This document shows, in pieces, positions 28,055 to 29,347 of a stretch of 29,347 bases of DNA. Numbering within the stretch: position 1 is the first letter of the stretch; each line of letters begins with the position of its first letter. Location: positions 1-29,347 of the IMG/VR virus record IMGVR_UViG_3300025011_000153, one strand, 5' to 3'. The position numbers and the translations under genes are program-made. Below the pieces are notes generated by a model. It did not search any database. It was not told the origin of the DNA and was given only the letters and a program-made list of their open reading frames with translations. The DNA is from a virus.

Positions 28055-28462
28055 GTGAGCTATTTCAAGGAAGAATTCGAGGATGCTGTCGGTATCAAGT
28101 GGACCAAACGCATCATGGTTGCGGTGGCCGTCCTCGCGGTGTACATTGCCATCTCTTTCTTTTCCGGCATCTGGCCCTTCTCTGTTGCGTCGGGCCTTGC
28201 CAAGGCCGTGGTGAACGAGAAGGCCATCATCCACAACTACGAATGGTTCTACGACCAATTCTCTTCCATTGTCGCGCAGGAGGCCAACGTCGCCGCCATG
28301 GAAGGAACCCCTGAGCAGCCGCCGATGATCATGGTCCTGAACAATGCAATTGCCGAGTACAACAGCAAATCGCGTATGGCTATGACGCGAACCCTTTGGA
28401 AGGCGGACGACCTTCCCTACCAGATCCCGTTCTATACCCGCACTACAAGGAGCCCTGAATGA
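28055..28462 (+). CDS. Membrane protein with one transmembrane segment, NYEWFYDQ family (135 residues)
   Basis: The start is GTG 28055, four bases after AAAGGAG; the long upstream frame is not used. It begins MSYFKEEFEDAVGIKWTKRI, has a membrane helix (about 20-42, VAVAVLAVYIAISFF) and a soluble part HNYEWFYDQFSSIVAQEANV, MIMVLNNAIAEYNSKSRMAM and LWKADDLPYQIPFY. The NYEWFYDQ...Q...MVLNxAIAEYNSxSR...LWKAxDLPYQI order is a family I have met in phages and mobile elements, role unknown. It overlaps the next gene as ATGA; the two look like a cassette. Confidence 0.75.
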   Translation: MSYFKEEFEDAVGIKWTKRIMVAVAVLAVYIAISFFSGIWPFSVASGLAKAVVNEKAIIHNYEWFYDQFSSIVAQEANVAAMEGTPEQPPMIMVLNNAIAEYNSKSRMAMTRTLWKADDLPYQIPFYTRTTRSPE

Positions 28463-29013
28463 AGAAATTCTTCTCCCTCGTTTTGTTTGTCGTTTTCGCG
28501 CTTTCCCTCAACGTCTGCCCGGTTTTAGCCGAAGGCACCCCCGACGCCCGTTCTCAGGCTGTCACGCAATCACAGGCTACGGCACGTACTGCGAGGACAG
28601 CGGTACCCATTCCTCAGCTTTCCTACTTCCAGGAACTCAAGACGGCGGCGCGGTGGGCGGAAAGATGGGACAAGCCCTCGGTAGTCACCTTTGTCTACCT
28701 TGTGTCCTTCGGAAAGGTCTTGGGGTACTACGTTGCCGACGGAAAGCCTGCGTCCACGAGATCTTATATAACTCCGGAAAGCCACATTGGGGGCGGAGGT
28801 ACGGCAGGGTACTATGAGGAATCCCTTCCTGATCTCGATGGCACCTACGGAGAGAACAATGTCGGCATACGATTCTTCACCGCAGAGGGAGTTGCTTCCG
28901 AGTGGGGCGGAAACGGGATGTGTTATTTGTACACCGACGCTCCCGCAGACTTCGGGTACGAGGTTCCCCGGCTTTATAAGAAGGCAGGCGCAGGAGCTGC
29001 GGGGAAGAAGTAG
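28459..29013 (+). CDS. Secreted protein with Sec signal peptide (184 residues)
   Basis: ATG 28459 overlaps the upstream stop as ATGA. Residues 1-24 form a clear signal peptide (MKKFFSLVLFVVFALSLNVC, PVLAEG with cleavage after VLA). The mature part has IPQLSYFQELKTAARWAERW, PSVVTFVYLVSFGKVLGYYV, DGKPASTRSYITPES and GENNVGIRFFTAEGVASEWG. The QLSYFQExxTxxxWAxRWDxPxxVTYVYLVSFGxxLGYYVADGKPASTRSYLTPE layout is a known family found in pairs with the preceding membrane protein. It would act outside the cytoplasmic membrane. Its C-terminus is Gly/Ala/Lys-rich. Confidence 0.78.
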   Translation: MKKFFSLVLFVVFALSLNVCPVLAEGTPDARSQAVTQSQATARTARTAVPIPQLSYFQELKTAARWAERWDKPSVVTFVYLVSFGKVLGYYVADGKPASTRSYITPESHIGGGGTAGYYEESLPDLDGTYGENNVGIRFFTAEGVASEWGGNGMCYLYTDAPADFGYEVPRLYKKAGAGAAGKK

Positions 29014-29025
29014 AAAGGCAGGCCC

Positions 29026-29087
29026 CGGCAGGATATGTCGGGGCGAAGTCGGCGACTACAGGCGGATTTTTTGAAGGAGGCCTTCCT
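29026..29087 (+). promoter_or_regulatory. Conserved leader element, copy B
   Basis: The core runs from 29043 (GCGAAGTCGGCGACTACAGG), then CGGATTTTTT and GAAGGAGG before the ATG at 29088. AGTC pairs with GACT. Upstream, GCCCCG (29032-29037) pairs with CGGGGC (29039-29044 region) around part of the leader. It matches copies A and C in order and spacing. Confidence 0.6.
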
Positions 29088-29347
29088 ATGTTGTTCGAAA
29101 TATCCGATGAGGACATCAGGACCCTTGAGGAGGCTTCCTTTGAACTTGCTTGGGACACAGCCTACGGGAACGTGGGGGCACGCACAGCCATGAGGTCACT
29201 TGACGCCCTCGCACGAAGGATGCGTGAAGCCCAAAGAGAAACCGTTCGTGGCTCCTCCCGAGCCCGGATTCTTGGAGCCGTCGCATACTTGCTCCTTGCC
29301 ATGGCCGGTATCCTCGGCGCTTGCTGGTTATATACAGTGTCTTGTTT
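29088..29347 (+). CDS. Membrane protein (partial, C-terminus off the right edge)
   Basis: ATG 29088 follows GAAGGAGG at seven bases inside the conserved leader. The 86 codons in the window begin MLFEISDEDIRTLEEASFEL, have helices AWDTAYGNVGARTAMRSLDA and LARRMREAQRETVRGSSRAR, and end in a hydrophobic segment (ILGAVAYLLLAMAGILGACW), likely a membrane helix. It could be a small membrane-anchored protein with its helical part in the cytoplasm. The third gene carrying the leader element. Family unknown. Confidence 0.6.
   Translation, partial: MLFEISDEDIRTLEEASFELAWDTAYGNVGARTAMRSLDALARRMREAQRETVRGSSRARILGAVAYLLLAMAGILGACWLYTVSC

Noticed and set aside
26937-29074. Peptide reading GEVGDYRR in two copies of the leader element
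   Set aside because: No start codon and ribosome site serve that frame in either copy, and copy C ends in a stop within the core; the RNA pairing and fixed distance to ATG explain the conservation better.
1-29347. tRNA genes, integrase, lysis genes and reverse transcriptase
   Set aside because: I looked for cloverleaf T-loops and for family motifs of these proteins and saw none in the window.

Overview
The window is a piece of a tailed double-stranded DNA bacteriophage genome (Caudoviricetes), or of a prophage or phage-plasmid built from one. The evidence is a head and packaging gene set on the minus strand: large terminase, DUF4055-type portal, coiled-coil scaffold, SU10/DUF5309-type major capsid protein, a DnaT-like head-tail adaptor, a head-closure-like protein and a gp10-like neck protein cut by the left edge. 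The capsid and portal types are often found in short-tailed phages, but no tail gene is visible, so the morphology stays open. The promoters are close to the sigma-70 consensus (TTGACA, 17 bp, TATAAT-like). One encoded protein has a normal Sec signal peptide. Both fit a bacterial host, probably Gram-negative, which I cannot name. No integrase, lysis gene, polymerase or tRNA is present.

Layout. (1) 1-9.6 kb, leftward: neck and head-completion genes, two paralogous jelly-like structural proteins, a probable beta-helix protein, a lectin-like structural protein, a GIY-YIG homing endonuclease next to the capsid gene, then capsid, scaffold, portal and a small basic protein. Terminators follow the beta-helix gene and the capsid gene, and a near-consensus promoter precedes the scaffold gene. 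(2) 9.7-16.4 kb, leftward: terminase and a chain of small accessory genes that overlap or nearly touch (DUF5662, an HExxH protein, DUF6527, a small-terminase candidate, a nucleoside 2-deoxyribosyltransferase-like enzyme, a MerR-like regulator, a MazG-like pyrophosphohydrolase and several unknowns), driven from a strong promoter at 16.41-16.44 kb. (3) 16.4-16.9 kb: a divergent control region with an operator-like inverted repeat, palindromes built on TAGCG, and three 14-bp iterons. (4) 16.9-23.8 kb, rightward: about twenty small, mostly unknown early-type genes, many joined by ATGA overlaps, separated in places by paired hairpins, and ending in a strong terminator. This part holds duplicated leaders, a chimeric mini-gene, a pentapeptide-repeat gene and a 21/22-bp tandem hairpin array. 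(5) 23.86-25.14 kb: an A+T-rich stretch without genes, carrying about ten copies of a dyad with consensus near GTAANTCCTTAC-n4-TAAGGANTTAC. (6) 25.14-29.35 kb, rightward: two AbrB-like paralogs, two proteins that share a repeated SH3-like module and the same C-terminal tail, a coiled-coil protein, a membrane protein with a secreted partner, and a membrane protein cut by the right edge.

Three observations stand out. A conserved 40-45 nt leader (core GCGAAGTCGGYGAYTA) lies directly before the start codons of three unrelated genes on both strands. The dyad array sits next to a tandem pair of AbrB-like genes. The modular proteins at 25.7-27.5 kb look like a small lineage-specific family. Function names below rest on recognition of motifs and family patterns by eye, with no database search.
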